Shown here: positions 15,766 to 23,617 of the stretch, piece by piece
How the letters are laid out: the number at the start of each line of letters is the position of its first letter
How positions within the stretch are numbered: position 1 is the first letter of the stretch
Assembly: GCA_041753575.1 (NCBI GenBank)
Contig: JBGSUA010000194.1
Location: forward strand, 1 to 24,154
DNA length: 24,154 nucleotides
Direction of reading: 5' to 3'
From: CG2-30-51-40 sp041753575
GTDB taxonomy: Bacteria; Desulfobacterota; DSM-4660; Desulfatiglandales; Desulfatiglandaceae
Notes under the pieces: generated by a model
What the model was told of the DNA's origin: nothing
The model's input: only the letters and a program-made list of their open reading frames with translations
The model's database searches: none
Program-made: the position numbers and the translations under genes

Positions 15766-16197
15766 ATGAATGATTTGTCAGGCGGCAGCAGTTCTTTTCT
15801 CCTGCTCTTGGTCGAAACGCTGAAATCAATCTCATGCTACTCGGCATTATTGGGTATTTCCATTCAGCAGTGCTTTCCTATTCCAGCAGACAGTCTCCCA
15901 GACCCAACTGTCGATTCAAAGCCTAAAGAACTATCTGAATTCGTTGTAGGTTATCCAATAACAACTATTGTTCATCACCTTGGCTTTGATTGCTCAGAGT
16001 GCTTGATATCTATAAATATATGGCCGGGCAATCTAGATGCTGACAGAGTTACTATGGTCAGAACTCTGAGTTCTAGCCTCGGATGCGAGTATGCGGGGAA
16101 TGAATTCTATCCTTCCGGGGCAGAAGAACAACACAGAGATCGTGAGAACCCAATTGTTATTCGAAAATGTGCTGCTCTGGAGGGAGGTTATTGTTAG
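15766..16197 (+). CDS. Unrecognised protein, 143 residues
   Basis: I do not recognise this protein. AAGG lies 6 nt before the ATG, and an open frame of this length is unlikely by chance in such AT-rich DNA. The N-terminus is serine- and leucine-rich, with a short hydrophobic stretch (FLLLLVETLKSISCYSALLG). The second half has several cysteines (FDCSECLISI, SLGCEYAG, IRKCAALEGGYC). No signal peptidase site or known motif is evident. It lies between the regulator and the aconitase X genes on the same strand. Just past its stop, another frame reads LLEEEFFDSDVGFVSVKLID before a stop, so a frameshifted longer protein is possible. Confidence 0.4.
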   Translation: MNDLSGGSSSFLLLLVETLKSISCYSALLGISIQQCFPIPADSLPDPTVDSKPKELSEFVVGYPITTIVHHLGFDCSECLISINIWPGNLDADRVTMVRTLSSSLGCEYAGNEFYPSGAEEQHRDRENPIVIRKCAALEGGYC

Positions 16198-16298
16198 AAG
16201 AAGAATTCTTTGATTCTGATGTGGGTTTTGTCTCAGTAAAGCTAATAGATTAAATACCCAATGAAACAATTGCAGAACTACATAAGGGAGATGGGAAG

Positions 16299-17549
16299 AT
16301 GTTTTTGACAAGAGAAGAAGAAGGAATGGCTACTGGAAAATACGGACCTGGAATGGAGAAGTGTATTACCTTTCTAATTAAATATGGAGAAGCCTTTGGT
16401 GCTGATAAGTTAGTGAACGTCAAAAGCGCCCATGTTTTTAACGGCTTTCCATTAGATCTCTTAGAGAGCTTGACAGAAGATGTAGACCAGGCAAGGGCCT
16501 TCACGACAACCCATCCGTTTATGTCCCTATGCGATCCTTTGTCTTGCGAAAGGATGGGAATAGAGAAGGAACCGTGCACTCAGCAAAACAACCTTCATAC
16601 AGAAAGGGTTAAGATCTACGATCGCTTGGGTTTCTTCCAGACTTATACCTGCGTCCCTATGTATGTGGGAAATTTTCCCAGAAAGGGAGATTATCTCTCC
16701 TGGTTTGGGAGTAGCACCCAGCTCTTTGTGAATTCAATCGTTGGAGCAAGACAGAACCGAGATGGAGCGGTTGTAAATATGGCGATAGCTATTACCGGGA
16801 AGGCACCCAATTCGGGGCTTTTCTTGGATGAAAACCGATATGGAGAAATCTTATTTGAATTGGAAGGCTTCGATTGCAATAACTTATCAACCTCCGATTT
16901 TGGGGCTATCGGATACTATATAGGTGGTATAGCTCAAGATAGAAACGTTGCAATCACCGGAGTTAGTAATGAAATTGCTTTAGACAGGTTAAAATATCTC
17001 TTGCACCCTATCTCGACTTCGGGGGCAGTAAGTATCTGCCACATAGTAGGTGTTACCCCCGAAGCGCCTGATCTGGCAACTGCCATGGGAAAGAGAAAGC
17101 CAAAAGAAAAAATCCCAATTGGAATCCAAGAACTTAATAAAACAAAAGATAGATTTCCTTTAGGTGAAGGGGAAAAGATAGATTTAGTCATCTTGGGCTG
17201 CCCCCATTGCAGCCTCCAAGAGATCCAACGAATCGGAACATTACTGAAAAATAAAAAAATAGGAAAAAACCAAGGATTATGGATAGGAACCGCCCAGCAA
17301 CTATATGACTTAGCAAAAACTATGGGGTATGCTCAGACTATTGAGATGGCTAATGGAATAATATCTAGGTCATGTATGGCAGCTATTCCTGATTGTCCAA
17401 TTCCTGAACATGTAAAAACTGTAGCGACTAACTCGTTTAAGATTGCTCATTATATATCGGCGATTTCAAAGGGAAAGATAAGGGTAGTTATCGCTCAACT
17501 CGAAAAATGCATAGGTGCGGCAATAAGTGGGAATTGGGAGGGAGACTAG
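16299..17549 (+). CDS. Aconitase X large (catalytic) subunit
   Basis: 416 residues. AAGGGAG stands 8 nt before the ATG. It opens with MFLTREEEGMATGKYGPGME, followed by CVPMYVGNFPRKGDYLSWFG and NSIVGARQNRDG, then VGVTPEAPDL, LVILGCPHCSLQEI and VATNSFKIAHYISA, ending LEKCIGAAISGNWEG. These blocks are the DUF521/AcnX catalytic domain, which carries an iron-sulphur cluster; several of the cysteines seen could be ligands. Characterised AcnX enzymes are cis-3-hydroxy-L-proline dehydratases (bacteria) and mevalonate-5-phosphate dehydratases (archaea). The substrate here cannot be read from sequence alone. The neighbouring amino-acid-type importer favours an amino-acid-like substrate. The small subunit follows 1 nt downstream. 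Confidence 0.9.
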   Translation: MFLTREEEGMATGKYGPGMEKCITFLIKYGEAFGADKLVNVKSAHVFNGFPLDLLESLTEDVDQARAFTTTHPFMSLCDPLSCERMGIEKEPCTQQNNLHTERVKIYDRLGFFQTYTCVPMYVGNFPRKGDYLSWFGSSTQLFVNSIVGARQNRDGAVVNMAIAITGKAPNSGLFLDENRYGEILFELEGFDCNNLSTSDFGAIGYYIGGIAQDRNVAITGVSNEIALDRLKYLLHPISTSGAVSICHIVGVTPEAPDLATAMGKRKPKEKIPIGIQELNKTKDRFPLGEGEKIDLVILGCPHCSLQEIQRIGTLLKNKKIGKNQGLWIGTAQQLYDLAKTMGYAQTIEMANGIISRSCMAAIPDCPIPEHVKTVATNSFKIAHYISAISKGKIRVVIAQLEKCIGAAISGNWEGD

Positions 17550-17550
17550 G

Positions 17551-17964
17551 ATGCGGATTAAAGGGAGAACAATTAACAAGGGAAGGGTAGAAGGAGAGGC
17601 AGTGGTCCTGGAGGAAGCCTTTAACTTCACCGGTGACTTTGACGCCAAAACCGGGACGTTGGCAATAAAGGGGCATCGACTCTACGGTACAAGGATTGGA
17701 GGCAGGATATTAGTTATACCATCTGCAAAGGGGGCTGTAACTGCGGCAATTAGCATATATAACGCGAAAAAGTTAGGGAATGCTCCTATTGGAATCCTAT
17801 GCCGAAAAGCTGACCCAATCACTGTTGAATGCGCGATGGTAGTGGATATCCCGATTATGGATTCCTTTGATAAGGATATAGTTGCAGTTATAAAGAGCGG
17901 AGACCATGTCAAGATTGTGGGTGATGAAGGCGAAGTTATCGTCGAGAGTGGTTCAGCTCCTTAG
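17551..17964 (+). CDS. Aconitase X small (swivelling) subunit
   Basis: 137 residues from the ATG 1 nt after the large-subunit stop, with GGGAGGGAG upstream; a start 24 nt earlier would only extend into the large-subunit gene. It is the DUF126 swivelling domain: INKGRVEGEAVVLEEAFNFT, GTLAIKGHRLYGTRIGGRIL, then the serine-loop region PSAKGAVTAAISIYNAKKLG and DIPIMDS. It closes over the active site of the large subunit. The loop PSAKGAVTA differs from the commoner PSGRGSCSGS or GKGSTVGS forms, which may reflect a different substrate. Separate rather than fused subunits correspond to the type II arrangement. Confidence 0.88.
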   Translation: MRIKGRTINKGRVEGEAVVLEEAFNFTGDFDAKTGTLAIKGHRLYGTRIGGRILVIPSAKGAVTAAISIYNAKKLGNAPIGILCRKADPITVECAMVVDIPIMDSFDKDIVAVIKSGDHVKIVGDEGEVIVESGSAP

Positions 17965-18038
17965 AGATAAAGAGTAGTCATTAATAACTGAGGCGATTGT
18001 GGGATGTTAGGAAAAAACAGATGAAGGAGGAAAAATTC

Positions 18039-19295
18039 ATGGGAACTAAAATTTTAAAACTATTTATTTTGGCCTGCGTTTCAATGTTACTCCTATCTAT
18101 CAGTCCCGGCGATATTGGCGCCCAGGGGGCTGAACCGATCAAAATTGGCTTCATCAGTATGTTTACTGGGCGGGTTTCTGAACTCGGGATTTCAGGATTT
18201 GGTGGTCTTGAGATGGCCGCCAGCGAGATCAATGAAAAGGGTGGGCTACTAGGACGCAAAATAGAGTTGGTCCGTAGAGATTGTGCCGGAAAACCCGAAG
18301 AGGCCGTGAGGTTGGCTCGGGAACTCGTAACGAAAGACAAGGTCGAGTTTATTATTGATAATTCAAGCAGTGCGATTTCGTTCGCTCTAAAAGAGGTGAG
18401 CAAGGACCTTAAGGTAATAACCTTCATCACCTCTCCAGAGGCAGTAAGGCTAAATGCTGATCCAACCATCTGGTCAAAATATACCTTTAAGAGTTCAAGG
18501 TCGGTCTTGCATGATGCAGTGGTAGCTGGTGCATTTGCCTCCAAAGTTTCAAAGAAGCAGAATCTTAAGAAATGGGCAACTATTGCTCCTAGCTATTCAT
18601 ACGGTCAGGATTGGGTTGAGCTTTTCTTGATAGTACTGAAAGACAAAAGCCCAGACTTGCAAATAGGAAGCCAACTATGGCCAAAGGTCTTTTCCGAGGA
18701 TTTCACTCCCCATGTTACAACTGTAATAAGCGAAAAACCTGATGCCCTTTTTGTAGTCCAGTGGGGACCAGACGCTATTGCATTTGTGAAGGCAGCAAAA
18801 CAATATCGGTTGTCAAGCTTAGTCAAGCTTTTTGGTGTCAATTTCGGTGAGTATGCATTTTTAAATGCCGTTCAGCCCGTACCTTCCGGAATGTATGCAG
18901 GCAACCGCTATCTATTGAATGCACCCCCTACGGAGGAAAATAAGGCTTTTGGGATGGCCTATAATAGTAAATTCAAGAGCATGCCCACTTGCTGGTCTCA
19001 GGAAGTCTATACCGGTGTCAAACTCTTGGAGGAGGCAATCAGGAAGGCTGGGACCACAGAAACCGAGGCCGTAATAAAAGCCCTTGAAGGTCTTACGATA
19101 AAGGCTCCTTGGGGAACGCCTCCGAATGGGACTGTCACGATGCGGGCGAGGGATCATCAGATTATCAATTATTATATCTCCTGGGGGATTACAGTCCAAG
19201 AGGAGCCTTTCGTAGTGGACAATGAAACCGTGGCATGGGATGAAATTCTTTCCTTCGAAGAGAAATATCTTAAGGAAAAGGGTTGGCTGAAATAG
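18039..19295 (+). CDS. Periplasmic substrate-binding protein of a branched-chain-type ABC importer
   Basis: 418 residues. The ATG at 18039 is chosen because AAGGAGG stands 8 nt upstream; an earlier in-frame start adds 14 charged residues before the signal peptide. The signal peptide is MGTKILKLFILACVSMLLLS with likely cleavage near GAQG-AEP. The mature start IKIGFISMFTGRVSELGISG and the block ASEINEKGGLLGRKIELVRR are classic for the LivJ/Peripla_BP_6 family, which binds amino acids, amides or aromatic acids. No lipobox cysteine follows the signal peptide, so the protein is predicted to be free in the periplasm, which fits a Gram-negative cell. It is followed by a strong hairpin. Confidence 0.92.
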   Translation: MGTKILKLFILACVSMLLLSISPGDIGAQGAEPIKIGFISMFTGRVSELGISGFGGLEMAASEINEKGGLLGRKIELVRRDCAGKPEEAVRLARELVTKDKVEFIIDNSSSAISFALKEVSKDLKVITFITSPEAVRLNADPTIWSKYTFKSSRSVLHDAVVAGAFASKVSKKQNLKKWATIAPSYSYGQDWVELFLIVLKDKSPDLQIGSQLWPKVFSEDFTPHVTTVISEKPDALFVVQWGPDAIAFVKAAKQYRLSSLVKLFGVNFGEYAFLNAVQPVPSGMYAGNRYLLNAPPTEENKAFGMAYNSKFKSMPTCWSQEVYTGVKLLEEAIRKAGTTETEAVIKALEGLTIKAPWGTPPNGTVTMRARDHQIINYYISWGITVQEEPFVVDNETVAWDEILSFEEKYLKEKGWLK

Positions 19296-19338
19296 ACATT
19301 GCATTCTTATGCCAGATTATTCAGGTAGGAATAGGGCG

Positions 19339-19367
19339 GGCGGGAAGAATCCTGGTTTCTTCCCGCC
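19339..19367 (+). terminator. Strong hairpin after the binding-protein gene
   Basis: A perfect 11-bp GC-rich stem (GGCGGGAAGAA / TTCTTCCCGCC) with a 7-nt loop. No T-run follows, so it is more likely a transcript-stabilising or attenuating structure than a full intrinsic terminator. Such hairpins after binding-protein genes allow more binding protein than membrane subunits to be made. Confidence 0.65.
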
Positions 19368-19435
19368 GCGAAGCCTCATTTGTTAGAATTAATTCCGGAT
19401 TTAATAATCGCTTTATTTGATATTCCGAGGTTCTT

Positions 19436-20485
19436 ATGATTAAGGAAGAAATGACCCCCTACGAACGGTTGATGGGAGTTCTTAATGGTGAAGAGGTAGA
19501 CAGGGTGCCCGTAGCACCCATCGTTAGGGAATGGTGTGCAAGGCAAGTAGGGTTTACCTTCTCCCAAATTATTAGCAGTCCTGGGAAATATGTCTATGCT
19601 CAGTATTACTGTGCTAGGGCTTTCGGTCTTGATGCTGTATGGGATCTGTGGGGGATTCACGCTGAAGCTGAAGCAATGGGAAGTGTTCTAAAACTGTACG
19701 AGGATATGCCCTGCTCAGTGGCTACACCAGCCATCAAGACTTATGAGACAGACTTACAGAAACTTAAGCTGCTGAACCCATATAAAGATGCCCATCTCCC
19801 CTTGATCCTTGAGGGAATACGCCAGCTAAAAGATCTTTGTGGGGGTTGGCTCCCGATTATGGGCTATATCCAGGGTCCATTTAGACTTGCTTCGATGTTG
19901 AGAGGCTCTGAAATGATAATGAGGGACTGTATGAAGAAGAATAAATATCTTCCGGAGTTCTTAGAATTCTGTACAGATGCCCTTATTGTCTATGCTACAG
20001 CGATTGTACAAGCAGGAGCAGATATTATTTGGATAGGAGATCCCACTTCATCTGGTGATGCTATTTCAAGAAAAATGTGGGTTGAATATGGGCTGCCTTA
20101 TACCAAGAGGTTGGTGAGGTCCATAAAGAACAATAGAGTCAAGGTGATGATGCATATATGCGGCAATACGGCAGATCGTCTCGACACCTTCCTGGAAACT
20201 GGCATTGATGCTATGAGTCTAGATGAAAAGGTGGACTTGGCCTATGCCAGAGAGATAATGGGAGATAGCATCTGTCTATGGGGGAATGTAAGCCCTTCCA
20301 ATACCTTGTCTTTTAAGAAACCAAAAGAAGTTGAGCTGGAAGCAAAGGCATGTATTGAAAAAGGCAAAGGTAAAAGGGGTAACTTTGTCCTATGCTCAGG
20401 TTGCATGGTGCCCGCTGAAGTCCCGGCAGATAATCTTCGAGCCATGGCCGATACTGCAAGGAAATACCGCCTAGTTAGGATGTAA
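19436..20485 (+). CDS. UroD/MtaA-family methyltransferase (cobamide-type, zinc site)
   Basis: 349 residues. The start TPYERLMGVLNGEEVDRVPV is typical of the uroporphyrinogen decarboxylase superfamily. The zinc pattern of methylcobamide:thiol methyltransferases is present: H240-x-C242 in MMHICGNT, and C320/C323 in LCSGCMVP. The blocks DAMSLDEKVDL and LWGNVSPSNTL are MtaA-like. This makes methyl transfer between a cobamide and a thiol or other acceptor more likely than haem synthesis. No corrinoid protein is visible nearby, so a partner would be encoded elsewhere. GAGG lies 5 nt before the chosen ATG; a second ATG at 19451 with AAGGA upstream is also possible. Confidence 0.85.
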   Translation: MIKEEMTPYERLMGVLNGEEVDRVPVAPIVREWCARQVGFTFSQIISSPGKYVYAQYYCARAFGLDAVWDLWGIHAEAEAMGSVLKLYEDMPCSVATPAIKTYETDLQKLKLLNPYKDAHLPLILEGIRQLKDLCGGWLPIMGYIQGPFRLASMLRGSEMIMRDCMKKNKYLPEFLEFCTDALIVYATAIVQAGADIIWIGDPTSSGDAISRKMWVEYGLPYTKRLVRSIKNNRVKVMMHICGNTADRLDTFLETGIDAMSLDEKVDLAYAREIMGDSICLWGNVSPSNTLSFKKPKEVELEAKACIEKGKGKRGNFVLCSGCMVPAEVPADNLRAMADTARKYRLVRM

Positions 20486-20520
20486 TCGTCATCTTTTTAT
20501 TTGCGACCATCCTCTCTGGG

Positions 20521-20554
20521 AGCCTTGAAAAGCCTCAAGAAGCCCTTCAAGGCT
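20521..20554 (+). terminator. Hairpin between the methyltransferase and livH genes
   Basis: A 9-bp perfect stem (AGCCTTGAA / TTCAAGGCT) with a 16-nt loop, followed by ATGTTTTG. It could be a weak terminator or attenuator. The sequence beyond it, to 20662, is very AT-rich and holds a possible promoter (TTGAAA at 20608-20613, TATTAA at 20632-20637), so livHMGF might have partly independent expression. Confidence 0.4.
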
Positions 20555-20662
20555 ATGTTTTGACCTCATTAATAGGTAAGTACCAACTTAATTTTATACA
20601 TTTAATATTGAAATGAATGTTTCGATAATAATATTAAATAGAATATTAGAAGATATTTTATA

Positions 20663-21562
20663 ATGAATATTATCGCAATCCTAAATTGTTTTACAAATCC
20701 ATCTTGTTTAATAATGGTACTAGTTAATACGCTTATATTAACGATGCTTTTATTTATTATTGCTTCTGGGCTTTCCTTGATATTTGGAACCCTACAGATT
20801 ATGAATTTTGCCCACGGTTCCTTATACATGTTAGCTAGTTACCTAACCTACACAGCGATTAGGCTGGGAATTGGCTTCGGAGGTGCCCTGATCTTTGTAT
20901 TAATTGCTATGGGACTGTTTGGTTATTTCCTAGAACGATCTCTGATTAGACGAGTTTATGGGGATAGCCTTTTCTATCAACTCCTGATGACTTATGGGCT
21001 TGTCTTAGTTCTCGATGACCTTGTAAAAATAATCTGGGGCTCCGAGTATTTAGCGGTTGCCATCCCTCAGGCCTTCGACAAGCAGCCTATTTTTTTTATG
21101 GGAAGTGTAACCCCAATATATTCCATTTTTATCATAGCCGTTGGACTTGTGGTTGCGATAATCCTCTGGGCCTTCTTTCAGAGAACAAGCCTTGGTAAGA
21201 AGGTAATGGCCTTATCAGAAGACCAAGAGATGTTGCAGGCATTAGGGATCAATGTCCCGGCAATGTATAGTTTTGTCTTCGCATTGGGAACCTGCCTTGC
21301 TGGACTGGGAGGGATTCTATCAGTGCCCCTTACCTCAGCATACCCCGGAATGGGTTTTAACATAATTATTTATTCATTTATTGTGGTTGTTATCGGAGGG
21401 CTCGGAGATATTAGAGGTGCTTTTGCCGGTGCTTTTCTCCTGGGACTTGTTAAGAGTCTTTCCGTTATCGGTTTTAGGGACTATGAGGAATTGGCACCAT
21501 TTGCCTTGATGGCAATTGTATTGATGGTCCGGCCGGAGGGGATTTTTGGGAAGAAACATTAG
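20663..21562 (+). CDS. livH: Branched-chain-type ABC importer permease LivH
   Basis: 299 residues, mostly hydrophobic with about eight membrane spans. The family block ASGLSLIFGTLQIMNFAHGS is at the N-terminus. Near the C-terminus, VVVIGGLGDIRGAFAGAFLL is the conserved permease loop that contacts the ATPases. No clear ribosome-binding site precedes this ATG; an internal ATG at 20717 would leave a shorter N-terminus. It forms the inner-membrane channel with LivM. Confidence 0.93.
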   Translation: MNIIAILNCFTNPSCLIMVLVNTLILTMLLFIIASGLSLIFGTLQIMNFAHGSLYMLASYLTYTAIRLGIGFGGALIFVLIAMGLFGYFLERSLIRRVYGDSLFYQLLMTYGLVLVLDDLVKIIWGSEYLAVAIPQAFDKQPIFFMGSVTPIYSIFIIAVGLVVAIILWAFFQRTSLGKKVMALSEDQEMLQALGINVPAMYSFVFALGTCLAGLGGILSVPLTSAYPGMGFNIIIYSFIVVVIGGLGDIRGAFAGAFLLGLVKSLSVIGFRDYEELAPFALMAIVLMVRPEGIFGKKH

Positions 21563-21580
21563 TCATATGGATCGATCCTT

Positions 21581-22576
21581 ATGCTAGGAAAAGTTTTTTT
21601 TGCAGTGCTTGCCGTAGTAGGAATGTCCCTAGTTTCCTTTCTTGGCTTTTCCAGTTTTATATTAGAAATGATAACTCAAATATTGATTTTGGGTCTTTTC
21701 GCTGTAAGCTTGAACATCCTGGTTGGTTATACTGGGATGGTGTCCTTCGGGCATTCGGCTTTCTATGGAATAGGAGCATATACTGTTGGAATAATCCTTA
21801 AATCAACCTCTCTCTCAATTCCTACTGCCATGGCGATAGCCCTAGTATTTTCTGGCCTCGCAGCTGCTATTATAGGATTTTTCTGCACCCGACTGACAGC
21901 TATTTATTTCGCAATGTTAACCCTAGCATTTAGTCAGGTAGTTTACGCTATAGTGACGAAGCTGGAATCACTCACCGGGGGTTATCAAGGCCTGATTGGT
22001 GGAATTCCAAAACCTCCAATAGAACTCTTTTTCTTTTCTTGGGATATTCGAACTGTGAGCGGCTTTTATATTTTTACAGTTTTTACAGTTATACTTTGTC
22101 TTTTATGTATCAATGTACTCCTTAATTCTCCTTTCGGATGTATCTTAAAAGCAATTAAGGAAAACTCCGAACGAACTAGTTATGTAGGAATCAATGTGCG
22201 GGGCTTCCAAATAACTGCTTTCATAGTATCTGGGAGTTTCGCTGGAGTTTCAGGGGCCTTGATGGCCCTTTACATTAGCGGGGCTTATCCAGATTTTATC
22301 TTTTGGACAACCTCCGCCGAGCCAATCTTCATGATTCTAATTGGAGGAGCGAGCACCTTTTTAGGGCCAGTCATCGGGGCAATGTTTCTTTTCTTACTGA
22401 CGTCCTACCTCTCGGCGTACACTCAGTTTTGGGGGTTGGTTGTTGGAGGTGCGATCGTTTGCTTCACGGTATTACTCAAGAAGGGATTGACGGAAATCAT
22501 TGTTCGAAGTCGTTGGTATCATAGTTGGGGAGGGTTCTTGAAATCACGATTTTATGGTTTTGTGAAAAGTCGTTGA
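21581..22576 (+). CDS. livM: Branched-chain-type ABC importer permease LivM
   Basis: 331 residues, 18 nt after livH. The blocks SLNILVGYTGMVSFGHSAFY and GIGAYTVGI are the family's N-terminal mark. FCTRLTAIYFAMLTLAFSQV, GGYQGLIGGI, ALMALYISGAYPDF and ILIGGASTFLGPVIGAMF are also characteristic. It pairs with LivH in the membrane. After the last span a short basic tail (RSRWYHSWGGFLKSRF) follows. Confidence 0.93.
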   Translation: MLGKVFFAVLAVVGMSLVSFLGFSSFILEMITQILILGLFAVSLNILVGYTGMVSFGHSAFYGIGAYTVGIILKSTSLSIPTAMAIALVFSGLAAAIIGFFCTRLTAIYFAMLTLAFSQVVYAIVTKLESLTGGYQGLIGGIPKPPIELFFFSWDIRTVSGFYIFTVFTVILCLLCINVLLNSPFGCILKAIKENSERTSYVGINVRGFQITAFIVSGSFAGVSGALMALYISGAYPDFIFWTTSAEPIFMILIGGASTFLGPVIGAMFLFLLTSYLSAYTQFWGLVVGGAIVCFTVLLKKGLTEIIVRSRWYHSWGGFLKSRFYGFVKSR

Positions 22577-22840
22577 AATTAAAAAATTATAATATCAGGG
22601 AATCATTTCTATTATGACTTATTTTCGACGTGCCGATTGTTTTGAGGACCTGTCAAGGAGCTGTCCATAGCTCTGGGATATTGGTCCTCCTGGATTCATG
22701 ATCGTAGCTTCCGAGAGGATATCAGAAATTTCCAGGTTGATTGGTATAGTGAGGGAGGAGAAACCAGTGGGCTATAGCCGCGTAGCTTTTTGCGATCCAT
22801 TAAATTCAGGACGCCATAGGATTACTAGGGATCTTAATAT
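22577..22840. other. livM-livG gap with nested inverted repeats
   Basis: 264 nt within an otherwise tight transport operon. GAGGACC (22644-22650) pairs with GGTCCTC (22683-22689), enclosing a smaller hairpin GAGCT (22658-22662) / AGCTC (22669-22673). The start of livG has only a weak AGGG 10 nt upstream. The structure may affect processing or translation of the ATPase genes. No known riboswitch pattern was recognised. Confidence 0.45.
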
Positions 22841-22844
22841 ATGA
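22698..22844 (+). CDS. Possible 48-residue small protein overlapping livG start
   Basis: The ORF begins MIVASERISEISRLIGIVRE and its TGA overlaps the livG ATG as ATGA, the usual mark of translational coupling. There is no ribosome-binding site upstream (the sequence before it is CCTCCT-like) and no recognisable domain. It may be a leader peptide that helps initiate livG, or chance. Confidence 0.25.
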   Translation: MIVASERISEISRLIGIVREEKPVGYSRVAFCDPLNSGRHRITRDLNI

Positions 22845-23617
22845 GCATCCTAGAGGTAAGAAACCTATGCAAGAATTTTGGAGAGATGGCGGTTATAAGA
22901 AATCTCAGCTTTACGGTCAATCAGGGAGAGGTAAGTTCCATTATTGGACCGAATGGGGCCGGAAAGACTACTCTTTTTAATTTGTGTACCGGCCATTTCA
23001 GATGCACTTCAGGGCAGATTATTTATAAGGGAAAGAGGATCGAGCGACTTAGCCGAGATAAAAGAGTGAAGATGGGGATTGGGAGGGCATTTCAGATAGT
23101 AAACGTCTTCCCTGAATTAACGGTTTTTGAAAATATCCGGATACCGGTTATTTCCCATTTTGGGATGAGCATGAATTTCTATAGAAATTCCAAGACCCTT
23201 GGGAGACTCAATGAGAAGGTTTTAATCATTCTTGAAAATATTGGCATACTGGACAAGAAGGATCATATTGCTGCCGAATTAGACCATGGGGATATGAAGC
23301 TGCTTGATATTGCGCTTGCTCTAGCTTTAGAACCAGAGATCCTTTTTCTCGATGAACCTACAGCAGGAATGACACCAGACGAGAGGAAGCGGATAATTGA
23401 TTTTATCAAGAAGGTCTGTAAAGCAAAGAACATCACCCTAATCCTTATAGAGCATGACATGGATATGGTCTTCGCCATTTCAGAAAAGATAAGGGTTCTC
23501 AATTATGGTGAACTTCTGGCAGAGGGTACTCCGGAGGAAATATCCCAGAATCCTATGGTCTTGAAGGCTTACCTAGGAGATGGAACTGACTACTATGCTT
23601 TCTGTGATAAGAATTAA
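22841..23617 (+). CDS. livG: Branched-chain-type ABC importer ATPase LivG
   Basis: 258 residues. Walker A is GPNGAGKTT (36-44). The Q-loop region is IGRAFQIVNVFPELTVFENI. Walker B is ILFLDEPTAGM with its catalytic glutamate, and the switch histidine is in LILIEHDMDMV. The signature motif reads LDHGD (D148-H-G-D) instead of LSGGQ or the LSHGD/LSYGE seen in many LivG proteins, so the first serine is lost. It binds the cytoplasmic side of LivH/LivM and powers import with LivF. Its end overlaps the start of livF by 23 nt. Confidence 0.93.
   Translation: MSILEVRNLCKNFGEMAVIRNLSFTVNQGEVSSIIGPNGAGKTTLFNLCTGHFRCTSGQIIYKGKRIERLSRDKRVKMGIGRAFQIVNVFPELTVFENIRIPVISHFGMSMNFYRNSKTLGRLNEKVLIILENIGILDKKDHIAAELDHGDMKLLDIALALALEPEILFLDEPTAGMTPDERKRIIDFIKKVCKAKNITLILIEHDMDMVFAISEKIRVLNYGELLAEGTPEEISQNPMVLKAYLGDGTDYYAFCDKN

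Noticed and set aside
16250..16579. Minus-strand 109-codon frame opposite the aconitase X start
   Set aside because: The plus strand shows conserved AcnX residues from the first codons; the opposite frame is a shadow.
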